From Bugula neritina (taxonomy: Eukaryota; Bryozoa; Gymnolaemata; Cheilostomatida; Bugulidae): 64,000 nt of DNA. A program made the position numbers and the translations under genes. Within the stretch, counting starts at the first letter, position 1. The number at the start of each line of letters is the position of its first letter. The notes beneath the pieces were generated by a model. That model saw only the letters and a program-made list of their open reading frames with translations. It did not search any database and was not told where the DNA came from. Location: positions 7,811,929-7,875,928 of the forward strand of contig OZ037769.1 of the NCBI GenBank assembly GCA_964035545.1. Direction: 5' to 3'. Shown here piece by piece: positions 46,371-58,300 of the stretch.

Positions 46371-49251
46371 TTAGAGTTTAGACTTTCGACTAAAAAACTT
46401 CATGACCGCTTCTATAGCCTCAGGGGAGGTATACAAATCATCTAACACTCGAGACTCACGCTCATTAACTCTGTGCAGTGTCTCTCTAAACTCTTTGTAA
46501 CGTATCAGAGCTTTGCCTTCAACTAATGCCTACAAGCAACACAGAAAGTTATCAAAGTAGTCACTGAATTTGACATGATAAGGTTCAATCAACTAACCCC
46601 TAAAGCAAACACAAAAACAGCAAAATATAATTATTGATCAAGGTAGTCATAGGGCTGCAGTAAATATAACAGAACGAGTAATTCTTGTTATATTAAATGA
46701 CTTGTTATTGGATCCTTCCAGAATGTAATTAAGCAACAGTTTGAACATACCCTCGAGCCAAGCTGTGCATATTCTCTAATAAGAGCTTTAGATTGAGCTT
46801 CAAATGATGAATGTGGAAAAACTCTGGAAACAAAACCACAGTCCAACAGTTCTTGAGCACTAAACTTCCTATTAAACATCAGCATCTCTGCAGCCTGAAA
46901 TGATTTTATCTAAATTATTACCTAATAATTTGCAATTGCTTACAGTGTTCACATTGACTATAAGTCATCAACAGTTTACATTATTTACGCACTGAATATA
47001 GGAAAGAATGAGTTTATATAAAATTATAAATGCAGGATTTCGAACACACTGAAAAATTAAAATTGTCATAAAAATTCATGAAATTCAAGTGTTACAAATA
47101 TTGTTTGTCATGTTTACCTTACTGTAGCCCATGATTCTTGGGAACATGTATGATGAAGTACCCTCGGCGCATAAACCAAGGTTAGTAAATGGTGTAGAGA
47201 AAGTAGCCTAAAGTAAACAGAGAAATGAGAGTAAGGGTAATCAAAATCCCAAAGAAAAAATCTTACTCTGACAATTGACAGTTGCTAGCCAAATAATTCA
47301 AATGCACAGCTTGAAGCTCATGTATAGAAGAGCCATATGCTATACTTTATAAGAATGCATGTCAGTGAGAATGGAGTTAAGCTTTAACAAAATCGTTCAG
47401 TTTATTGACTGATTAGATAATACATTGTAAATTAGCACGGAGAATAACTATAATACGTAGCTATTTTCAACTAAACTATCTATATCTAAAATTTAAAAAA
47501 TAATAAAGCAGCTTTATCAATAAAATTTGTAGTTATTACTATTATACGTTACAAAAATTACTGTAGTGAAAAATTTTCAAGGCACATTCTAAAATATTTT
47601 ACAATGAGTATATTTGACTGGTTCATTTTCTAGGAGTTACTGAAATAAAGTATAGCAACTGTGGAAATAAATAAAGTGTATAATTCAAACAAAAAGAACA
47701 ATATAACTGTTCAGCCAAGTGTTAGCAAATACCAACTTACTTATAGGCTGCATAAAAATTAAGACATTTGGACTAGTAGTCAGCCAGCATGCCTGTACAG
47801 TACCAAGTATGTGTTTGGCTAAATGCAGCACATCAGTTGCCAATACTCACAGCATCTGACGCAAAGACCAGGTCGAAGTGAATGAGCATAGTGACTCCCA
47901 TGCCCACAGCTGGTCCGTTCACCAAAGCTATCAGTGGTTTCTTTATTTCTATGAGAATGTCGACCAGTTTACTGGAATAGGCAAAGATAAAATTGAGAAA
48001 AATTTGCTGCTACAGCAAAGTAATTCTGGGTTTCACTTTTATCTTGATTTTTACTAAGAAAAACTGCTTTAAATAGCATTAGTTGTCAATGCTTGACAGA
48101 CTGAGGGGAAGCAATATAATAATACTCAAATCACACGACACATGATTCAAAGTTGATATGAAAGCGTGGAAATTAAATAGCAAGTCATAGAATCAGACGG
48201 AAATAACTAATTTCGTTGGCTATGCAGAACCCCGTAAGGATTAAAACAGTTACGGTGAGAAACGGTGAGAGGATGATGTATGACTCACCTGAAAGCATTT
48301 CTCCTATCCATGCTCTCAGGATCTGTAATATTATTTTGATCATTTCCACTTGTGAAGTAACGTCCATTACCTAAAAATTTAGTAAATACAGCAACTAGTG
48401 TTAAATAACACAATCTTAGAGAACAATTGTGTCTCTTTTCTCAAACAACCGTAAAATAGATTTAAAAAACACAAACTACTTGACTCAACTAAGTTCATAC
48501 CTCTACCATAACACAGTGCAGAAAATTGAAACAGTAGCACACAACAGAGCATAGACCTTGCCACTGCATTGTGGGGGTTCAGCTACAAAGCTAGAGTAAC
48601 TACACTTTGCAACAATAACGTGATCAAGTTAATTAATAAATATTATACCTTTTAGCTGCACATTTGACGACCTTCTCCTATTATTGAAAATCAGAGATGA
48701 AAACTAAGCATACTAAATCTATCTAGAATTTAAATTCACACTCAAAACTGTAAATATATCCATAACCAAGTAGTACTAACCACACGAGAGCCTTTTACTA
48801 GTCTACAGTGAAAGACTGTACCTGTAAAAACTATCAACTTAGTCTGTGGGTCTCCATCAGCCAACTCCAGTGCGAGGTACAACTCATCATACATCTAAGA
48901 ACACATACAGACTGAGTCATTGGACGGTGACAAAGTTAGGTAACACAAAACTTAAAATAAAGTAGCAGATATGACCCTTTCCAAATAATAAAAATCTTAC
49001 ATTTATTATAGCCAGCATTTGCACTGAATTTTGAAATGTGTTTTCATGTCTGTGATATGTAATAAATCATGCAAATAAAATAGCGGATATGACCCTTACC
49101 AATTTTATAAATCTTAGAGCATTGCAAATCAATCAAATATCTCCATACATACCCTGAAGCTAACGGCGTTGTACTTTTGTGGTCTGTTAAATTTAATCCA
49201 ACGAACACCATCTTGGTCGTTTTCAACTTGCAAAGTAGAAAAATCTTTCAT
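46371..49251 (-). CDS. ECI2: Peroxisomal enoyl-CoA delta isomerase (ECI2-like)
   Basis: Seven exons (49153-49251, 48822-48894, 48289-48370, 47851-47971, 47118-47207, 46751-46894, 46371-46529) in phase give 255 residues, one crotonase domain. The oxyanion and substrate blocks are present: [11 protein letters not shown], then [19 protein letters not shown], and [12 protein letters not shown], whose Glu140 matches the catalytic acid of the ECI2 group. The C-terminus is [11 protein letters not shown] is a type 1 peroxisomal targeting signal. The enzyme shifts double bonds (3-enoyl to 2-trans-enoyl-CoA) in oxidation of unsaturated fatty acids. Unlike mammalian ECI2 it has no N-terminal acyl-CoA-binding domain and no mitochondrial presequence from the first ATG, unless upstream exons exist. 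The related peroxisomal hydratase-like CDYL/ECI3 families are less good matches. Confidence 0.92.
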
Positions 49252-52200
49252 GCTAGATTTAAATTAAAAGCACATATATAACGTATAATATAGTACACTA
49301 TTACATTCCTATATTCTAAAGCATGGCCATTTTCATTGCACTGTAAGTGATAAATGAAGCCAATGACAAAAACTATCTTTTATTGGTACTGACTACTGTG
49401 ATATGACAGCATGTCTGAAAATTATACAGATGTGGTACAAATTGATAACAAATTCACAAGATACTGAAGAGAGATTTTGATTCAAAAGTACAGTTCAAAA
49501 AATAGCATTTATCTTTACGACTCATACTGCTTATTTGAGTATACATTAAATAGAATGAGTGTGAGTGATCACCTATTTTATATTTCCATGAACATCACAC
49601 TAAGCTACTAGGCTAATAGCCCACAAGACAAGTGAAAATATCTATATCACTATTAGCATTTGCATTGTGCCTAACACCTTGGTCTTTTCAATTGAACCAG
49701 AGTAGTGTAAATTGAAACTCAAAACAATATGCGTTTGTATTGATGAAGTCTGAAGTCTTTTTGGCTCAAGACTACGAAGAACTGAGCAGTACAAGAAGAG
49801 ACTCCCAAAATGATTTAAAAAAACAATAATATCATAACCTATGTTGAATTTCAATACCCCTTAGTCTGTATGTAAAATATTTATGCATATTAAGTACAAC
49901 AACCAGCAGTCCACAAGCTTTGTAAAAACATGCTGTTAAACTTTTTATTACTGTTATTGTGGCATACCTACAAACTCATAGTCAATCATAGTGTACCATA
50001 ATTTGCCCAAAGCCAATTAGGAAGCTAAATACTTGCAATACTGATGGTGATACTCAAAGCCATACTCATACTGATGTTCTTGCCTAGTCTCATAGTCAAA
50101 GAGTGATAGACTTACAGGAATGGCTATAGTTACACTTAGTTTTACCGATAATTATTTTTGATACCCATACTGAGTTACACTAATATATTTGATTGCTATA
50201 CTTTTGAACAGCAGTATAGTCTAGACTCTAGAGGCACAGCATTAAACTATTAGTAATTTGATATTAATATTTATAGTACTGGTCATAGTTAGTGTCATAA
50301 TAATAATAAATAAATATTATTCTTTGTTATACCATCACCATGACCATCTTATTTACAATTTAAGTTTATTATACTTATAGCATAGTTTAGTTGCAGAGAT
50401 AGTCATACTCATAGTGATCTGGGTACCCTAGTGATACTGATAGGGAATTAAATTTAATAAAACCATCAAATTCTACTTATGCTTCAAAGCCACTGACTTC
50501 ATCACTTAAACGTTTAATCTTACAGTTGTTAATATTATCTATGCCTACTCAGTCCAAATCTTGCGGCTGAGACTCGTTAACCATACAGTAGAATTTGAAA
50601 TTCAAATTGATTTGCACAACCAGTATGAGTATGACTCAAGTATCAGTATGACTATGAGTATCACTATCAGGATCACATTCACAATCACTGCCAGTGTGAC
50701 TGTGAGTGTCTTAAATCATCTACAGACTACATATTTCAATGATTGTTGTCATGAGTTGCATTGTTCAACAGCATGGTGCTTTTCTATTTTTCCTAACATT
50801 GAAATTACGTAAATCTTTAAGAACTACCGTACGATGATAAGAAATTACGCAAAATCAAAGGCTGTAGTGACTGCCGAGGAAAACAGGGGCGTGTACTTGC
50901 ACAATGTCAAGGCCAGTGTGAATTGTCACGATAGCTATGACGATGACGGTCCAATCATAGATGTGGTTTAAAATGTCAATGGTAATTTGATGCGAGGAAT
51001 TGGAATACCACCAGTTTTATTCCTGCTCAATGCCTGGATGCACATGACTAATTCTACCTATTAGATGTAGTGTGTAATAAAACATCAACTTGCTCAAATC
51101 TACATAGAATTTATGTTTTGCTGCTACAAACACAGTCATATGTTGGGCAAATTAAATAACTTGTTGCATGCCATCAGTGGTTTTGATTTGTTGCCTTTTT
51201 ACTATTAATACTGTTAAACTGAAAAACTTGCAAAACTGTGTTGGTATATTTTACTTCATTCATTTTAACATCAAATAATTAAATGCATTAGTATATCTGC
51301 ATATAAATGCATATTATAGTTTGTCTGCAACAAAACACTAGTTTTAAACCTGCATGATACTTATCACAATTATATGTGATATAATTCAAAATTATACCAG
51401 CATATCTGTTATAATTACATTCATTTTTGCAAGGAAAGAATCAAACTGCTATTGCCTCAATTTTTTGCATCGAAAGTTTGATTTTTGTAGCCAGAAAACA
51501 TAAAACCACTTTAGTAAAGTGTACAGGCATGTGCATGAAGCACTGTACAAAGAGGCTTTGTCAACTATTACAATTATAGTAAGAAACAGTGTTAGATTCA
51601 TCTGCTCAGTCTACAATCCCTGTGGCATTAAAGGAGAAAATTTGTCTAATGAAGGTACAAAATAAGTCTGTTTCCACTCCTCTGCCATAGCCTTTATTCA
51701 CAGAGTGCATATAATGTAGCCTCAATAAATGTTAGACAGGGTATGCCGAAACATATATAATGGTCATAAAAGTATTGTCATGTTTATTTGTTACAGAGAA
51801 ACTCTTGAAGGCCTATCATTTATTCATATATAGCATGCAAGAAGTAGGATAACATCTAGATCCTAGGCCATTTTAGCACTGTTTTACCGCATGCTCATTT
51901 ATATCAGCTGACACTATTTATTACATAAATTTTAAAACAAAACTGTGAGTATACTATAAAAAGAGTTAGCAGCAAAATAACTCAATATTACATGCATGTA
52001 AAATACAAAAAGAGAAGACAACTCAGAGTCACAATTATATAAAATGGTAAACAAAGAAGATGACAAGATACTCTCAACTTTTTAGTAACAACAACATTGA
52101 GCTATTGGCAAGCATGAAGACAAAGTATAGCACCACATAATATCTAAAACAAACTTTATATTATCAGAGAAAAAGTTTTACGCAGCAAATAAATAACGCA

Positions 52201-52377
52201 GGCTAGAAAATATCAAAATAAATTTGACTATTTTAAAGATATAAAGAGATTATCAACTTCCTTTGGCTAAATGTCAAAAATGAGCGTTGTTTTAACTTTG
52301 GGATTAAATAATGCAACCAAAAGATGGTTGGCTTCATACCATTAAGTGAGTGATGTTGTATGACTGAGTGTCAGACA
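49252..52377. other. Mostly gene-free interval
   Basis: 3.1 kb between the ECI2-like start and the stop of the kinase-extension gene. Holds TATGAGTATCACTATCAG-like simple repeats (50590-50710) and one exon-like frame (50834-50971). The rest is AT-rich, without recognisable coding sequence; it must include the ECI2 promoter and the 3' UTR of the kinase gene. Confidence 0.5.
50834..50971 (+). CDS. Exon-like short ORF, unknown
   Basis: 45 codons from ATG to TAA in a patch clearly richer in GC than its surroundings. The protein is mixed-composition and ends CHDSYDDDGPIIDVV, an acidic tail with a C-terminal hydrophobic residue that resembles a PDZ ligand. A TTTAAG acceptor-like site lies 15 bases upstream, so it could be the last exon of a plus-strand gene, but no partner exon was found between 49252 and 50830. 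It may equally be transposon debris. I do not recognise it. Confidence 0.25.
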   Translation: MIRNYAKSKAVVTAEENRGVYLHNVKASVNCHDSYDDDGPIIDVV

Positions 52378-55300
52378 CTAAATAGAGGGGGGACGATCAT
52401 CACGGTGACTAGGAGACTGATCAGCGTGTCCAGTTTTACGCCGAGAATTATACTTTTTTGACTTTTTACTAGTATATTTCCGGGGTTTGCCTCCATAGTA
52501 TATCTTTCCATCGGAAGTCTCATATTTACCTCCATATCTCGTGGCTTTTTCCTCAATAGATGCTGATACATTGTGCTCAGGTGTATCTTCCTTGTTTCTC
52601 AGGCTGAGTTGTGGTTTGGAGTATGTTTGAGGTTGAGGTTTAGACTCAACTACAGCAGGTTTAGTGTCAGCATAATGTGGCTGTAACTTAGTGGAGGAAG
52701 TGTAAGGTCGACCAGAGACGGGCTGGTAGTAGGAGACAGATGAACCGTAGGCTGGTGTGTAAGAGGGTGTGGACTCATACCCACTGTTACCACTGTATCT
52801 ATTATAGTCTGAGGGGTGTGACACACCGTAGGTATTGTATCCGTGTGAAGCAGTACCTCCATAGCCATGTGAACCATACCCGGCATGTCCTCTGTAAGAA
52901 GGGTGAGTTTGCTGACTCCCATAAGACGTAGGGTTTACATTATAGCTAGTACTTGCACCAGCGTACTTGGATGGTCCATATCTTGAATCAGAAGTATTAT
53001 AGTTGGGTTTTTTATACCTGTCCGGCTCTTTGTATGAGAGAGCATAGCTACTAGAACTTGGATCACCGTATGATGTCTTGGCACCTGCATATCTTTTAAA
53101 CCTGGATTTTGTTTTCTTTTCAGGTTTAGAACTACGAGATGGTTCATATTTGGTGTAGGATGAATCGTACTTATTTGTTGGTTCACTGGGTTGATAAATG
53201 CTATGCTTGCTAGCAGCTGGATAGTATGAGAAATTGCCTCCACTTTGTTGTCGAGGAGCCGGATAAGTCTGGGATGGATAATCGAATTGTGAAGTTTTGC
53301 TACCACTGTATGTTTTCTTTGCAGGATTTTTCACATTTGGGTCATCCTCAACGACAAATATATAGGTACCTGTAACAGACACATGGACATGCATCAGCAC
53401 ACCTACAAGTTTTAGCCTTTATAATCTTAAATACTATTTATCAAAGCAGGTGAATTTATTTATTGGAAAGAATTGGGTAAGTAAAAAAACCTCCATAGAT
53501 TTTGAAGAAATATAGATAGGTTGCATTAATTACAAACAGCCATCATTTCTTGTGTGACGATTTAGTGCAAAACCAACAAGAAAAACCCTGACAGTAGTCT
53601 ATTGCTCCGGGTGTACAATTACTTTGTACTATATAAATGTTGTATTGGGAGTTAACTTACCTGTCTCATAATCCCACTTAGGTACACACCTCTGTCTCGG
53701 CTGTTCACTCTCTTTCTCTGCGATATCTGATGAAGAACGTGTGGCGCTATCAAATTCCAGCATCTCTACACGCTTTGTGGTATTTTGCGGAGTTTTATTT
53801 GCAGTAATGTGACCTGTGTCTGCAGGTTTATTGAGTTCAACAGTAGATGTAACATTATCATACACTGACGGTTCCTTGTGGACAGGTGCAGGGGGCAACT
53901 GTTCTTCACTACTAGCTAAACTCAGATTAGATTTATTATCTTCATTTGCAACATCAGGTGGAGGTAACCCTGCAAATGTAGCCCTTCTAGATAATTCTCT
54001 ACGCTCTTGCCGTGACAATTGTTGGTTATTATCTTGATGATTGTTGCTTCCACCAAGCTTCTTGTCTACCGCCACCCTGCCACCAAAGGTAGCCTGTCTG
54101 TGCAGTTTTCGAATGTTAGAGTCATTGACGGGCGTCTCCTCATGCTCACAAGCTAAAGAAGAATTGTTTGGCATTAGATTAGTTCTGACTATTTGAGTTG
54201 GGTTTTCAGTCTCTCTTTGGTTAGAAGGCTGAGTGAGCTCTACTGCAGGCAAGACAGAGAAAGTGGCGTTACGATGTAATTCCTTAACTTCCTTCTTATC
54301 GTCACACGTTGGACTAGGTTGCAGCTGTAGAAATTCTTTATAAGAGATACCTGCAAATGTCTTCTGCTTGCGCAATTTCTTCTTTGGTAATCCGGTTTCA
54401 TTGTCGCCGTATCCTTGTCTCTGTTCGTGAGATGAGCTGATATCAACACCGTCCAGGTTGCTTTCGCTAGTCTTACTAGAGTTATCAGATAATTCAGCGT
54501 GTGGTTTAATTGTTAAACTTCTTGTAGGTTTATTGTTGAGTGTCTCTAAGCTACTGTTAGAAAGAGATAAGGACAGCACGGATTCATGTAACTCACTTCC
54601 ACCCTCCGCCAGGGCTGGTGAGAGCTGAGAAACTGAAGTATTCTGTACATGAGATTCATTTAGAGTAGGTGCAGGTGAAGGCATGTCTTCTTGCAAACTT
54701 TTCTCCACTCCTGAAAAAAAAATGACATTCAACATTTATAAAACTCAAGTAAGTTTATAGTCACCATCCCTGTGAGAACCTTTGATGGAAAAAGTTTTTG
54801 TTAAATCGGGCTAAGGACTTATTCAGATGGGACAGAGGAGCAATTATGACTGGATACTTTTTTTTAACATCACCAATGGCCTTTGTCAGGGTTCGAACCG
54901 ATGACTTCGTGCTTACTAGGCAAACGCTCTAACCCCTAGGGCCTAGAGCCCTAGACCATCGCTGCCCCCTGACATTCACCATTTATATAATTTATTAATT
55001 AATTTATTGAGCACGTAGCAGCATGCAATGATAAATTAATTGGTTAAAATAACTATTTCAATATAATACGCAATTATCACAACAAATAATATTATTATAA
55101 CGTATAATACCTCACAACAATCAGGACATTTTCTAATGATAACTTATTCAACAAAAGTGGGAAATTTCTTTTGCAACGGTATTTCTAGTTTAAAATAGTC
55201 GCAGTGTGATGTAAAATGCTTAATTTCAGTCCTTGTGTCATTCCAGTTCATTTATTACATGCCCTTTTTAATACAGGCACAAATATGTAATATGGCATAA

Positions 55301-58300
55301 TAAAACATAATATACTATACAAGCCATCAAGTCAACTGAAAATCAAGGAGTGGCACACCCCAAGACTTACCCAAGGCTGGTTCAATACTAATAGAGTCAT
55401 TTTGCTGTGCATCCACGAAATTATCATCATCAACTTGATTTTCCTCAGGGTAAATATACTCCTGTGCATCATGAAAAACTGGAGTAGCTAAGCTGTCGGA
55501 GTCCGGGGTGTTGATACTAACGCCCTCCCATCCAGAGCTTGACAGCTTCGTCTCACTAGGTTTTTGGGCATTAGTGACAGCATTGCTGGCTGGTACAGAT
55601 GGAACTACAATGCTTTCTGCAGGCTTCTCTTCAACTCTTTCTTCTACGTTTTGTGCTTGCTTCTTCAACCTTTTCTCCCGCCTCTTTCTCCGGGCCTCCT
55701 GTTCCCTTTCTTCCACCTCCTGAAAATAAAACAGAAAGATATTATCTTTATTGCTATTTTATAAAAGCATAGTTTTTGTTTAATTGCTGTCCATACAAAC
55801 CTTGAAACATTCAGCAAAGTAGGTTTAGTTTGTTAGTGCTAAGCAAACTTTACTAACTGATAAGCTACACACTGCATGCCTTATGAGGCATATAGCAAGT
55901 TATAGTTTATAAAGTAGCAATGTTGAACATGGCCTGGGGCAGGCTGCACTGTATTTATCACTGGTGAAGTTCAACCAACAACATAGCCTATTAATGGTAT
56001 TTTATAAGTTACAGCTGGGGCACAGCAAGATTGCTTGAGCTGTTATGTGATTTTTTATCTGATGCTTTAGGAAAGGGACTCAATGTAACACTTATAACCA
56101 TGAGTTCTAACATAAACTAAAATTATATTATTTCCATCTCCTTCTAATTAAGAACGTTAAAATATAACTATATTTGAACTAGGGATTAAATTTCTTAAAA
56201 CCTTACAATTGTTTTTAAACAACAAACGACATGTTACTGCTCAGAATGTATATATGTTATTAATTTATGATCATTTTAACTTTTAAATTAAGAAATGTTG
56301 CATGTTTTGGAACAAGTGGTAATTTTAACGCAATAGTAATAATATTATACATGATGCAAGATGCAGACACGCATGAATGATTCTTACACGTTAAGTTGTG
56401 ATTTCATTGCTATGATGCAACAATTATTTTATTATTGACTTCCAGTTAATAGGAATTAAATACAGGCATGGGATTTGATATCGATATTGTATTTTGTATA
56501 TTTGCCTTGATTCAGCATCAGGGGGTATAGCTCAGTGGTAGAGCAATCGGCTGCAGTCCGATAGGCCCTGGGTTCAACTCCCAGTGCCCCCTCTTTTTTT
56601 TGTGACTCACCAAATTACCAATCACATTTTCTGAGTTTTTATATTTGTCAAAACACTATGAGTGAAATGAAATTAATTTGTAATGATGTACAAGTTCTAA
56701 AAGCATTTCGTTTGAACTAAGATTGAAATGTTCAACTAATAACAAATTACTGAGCTAGCTTTACTTCCATATGACAAAGTGCATAGAATAAAATGCATAA
56801 TTGAGCTTTCATTTAGAGTAACTGATGCCTGATGGCAGCAAACCTAGAAATTGTAGTTAAATAAGCGCAACTCCTAGTTTGAATTTAAAAAGATTTTGCT
56901 GACCAAGCTCTTAAGACTTAAACTGTAACTCGGGATATTATACAATAATCACTCACTGCAGGTTCAACAATCTTAGACTTGATTGTTCTCATCCCGTCCT
57001 CCATGTTGTGAACAGGAAGGTCATGGTCACAACTCTTCTCTGGAGCATGTTTTTCTCTCCCTCCAAAACCTCTAAGTAACTGATCCACCGCTGGAGAGCT
57101 GATCTCTGCAACAAGAAAATTAACGAATGAAACAACATGGCACAACAGAAACTTTGGAAGAGTTAAACAAATATATTTTATATAAATATTGAAATAAATC
57201 TGCCTTTGTAGCCCTTGCCTATTCCATAAATATTAAATATTTGATTTAGGCAGTTTGAAGAATAAGCAATGTGTTAATACATTTATCTCTATACTAACTC
57301 ACTTCATTTCAAACAAAAAATTGTGGCAAGAAATTTCGGCAAAACAATTTTTACAAAATGCTTTATTCTGTTGAATTTAAAGTTAAAGTAATATTCTCTA
57401 AATACAGCCAAGAGTTCAATTTCATAGAAAAATTACCATCAGCTAAATATTATTTTTTACAAACATCAAGCAGCCTAACAGCAGGAGAAGTAAAAGCGTA
57501 TTCTAAGAACTTTTCCAATTCAGAGCAATGAGTTTTCACAGTACAACACAGCTGGACACACCTTTCAACCACAGTTTAATTGCTAACTCCTTATAGAGTT
57601 AGAGCAAAAACACACCATAGCCTCACAGCAGAATTTTAAAACATGTTCCTTTCTGTATTCTATGCCAATGAGGAAAATAAGTTGAACATTTGTTTTCCAT
57701 CCGATCTTTAAACCGGAACAACACGAAAAATACATTTCCACATTTCATAAGCTGCATACTAATGCAGTAGATCATCTTAGTGTCCAAGAATAACTAATAA
57801 TTACCAAGACCACACCATATTACAACTATTTGTGAATCCAGGAACTCAAAATTTAAGCTGCATTTTTCTGTATCTAAGGTTATTTTTAGATGAAGAGTAG
57901 GCCTATATTTAGTTGAAGCTTGTGTTAGTCTTTCTTAGCATTAATATAGAATAAAAACACATACTGCTCCAGTAGTGTTGGCACACCTGCTCTGCTATAT
58001 TCTGTGAGAAACTTACCTGAATATATTCTGTCGACGTCCAGAGGAAAAGGGGAGGAGCCTGCAGATTTGGCTCCGGCCAGAGCAGCTACCTTACTCAGGG
58101 GTGTAACCAGATCATCCTTAGAGGGGGGCAGGTCTGGTGACTTCACCTGGTGTATATGCGGTATGTACAGATGTCATGCAACAAACACTATGGGTTGGCA
58201 TATTGCAGAGGGTTAACGTAAAGCTATTGAGAACATGGATATTCAACATTTTCATAGTATGGCTCAAATAAACTAAATTGGAGAATTAGAAATATTTTAC

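Noticed and set aside
52650-53306. His/Thr/Ser-rich minus-strand ORFs in other frames
   Set aside because: Alternate frames of the low-complexity final exon of the kinase-extension gene; the chosen frame is set by splice phase and the stop at 52378.
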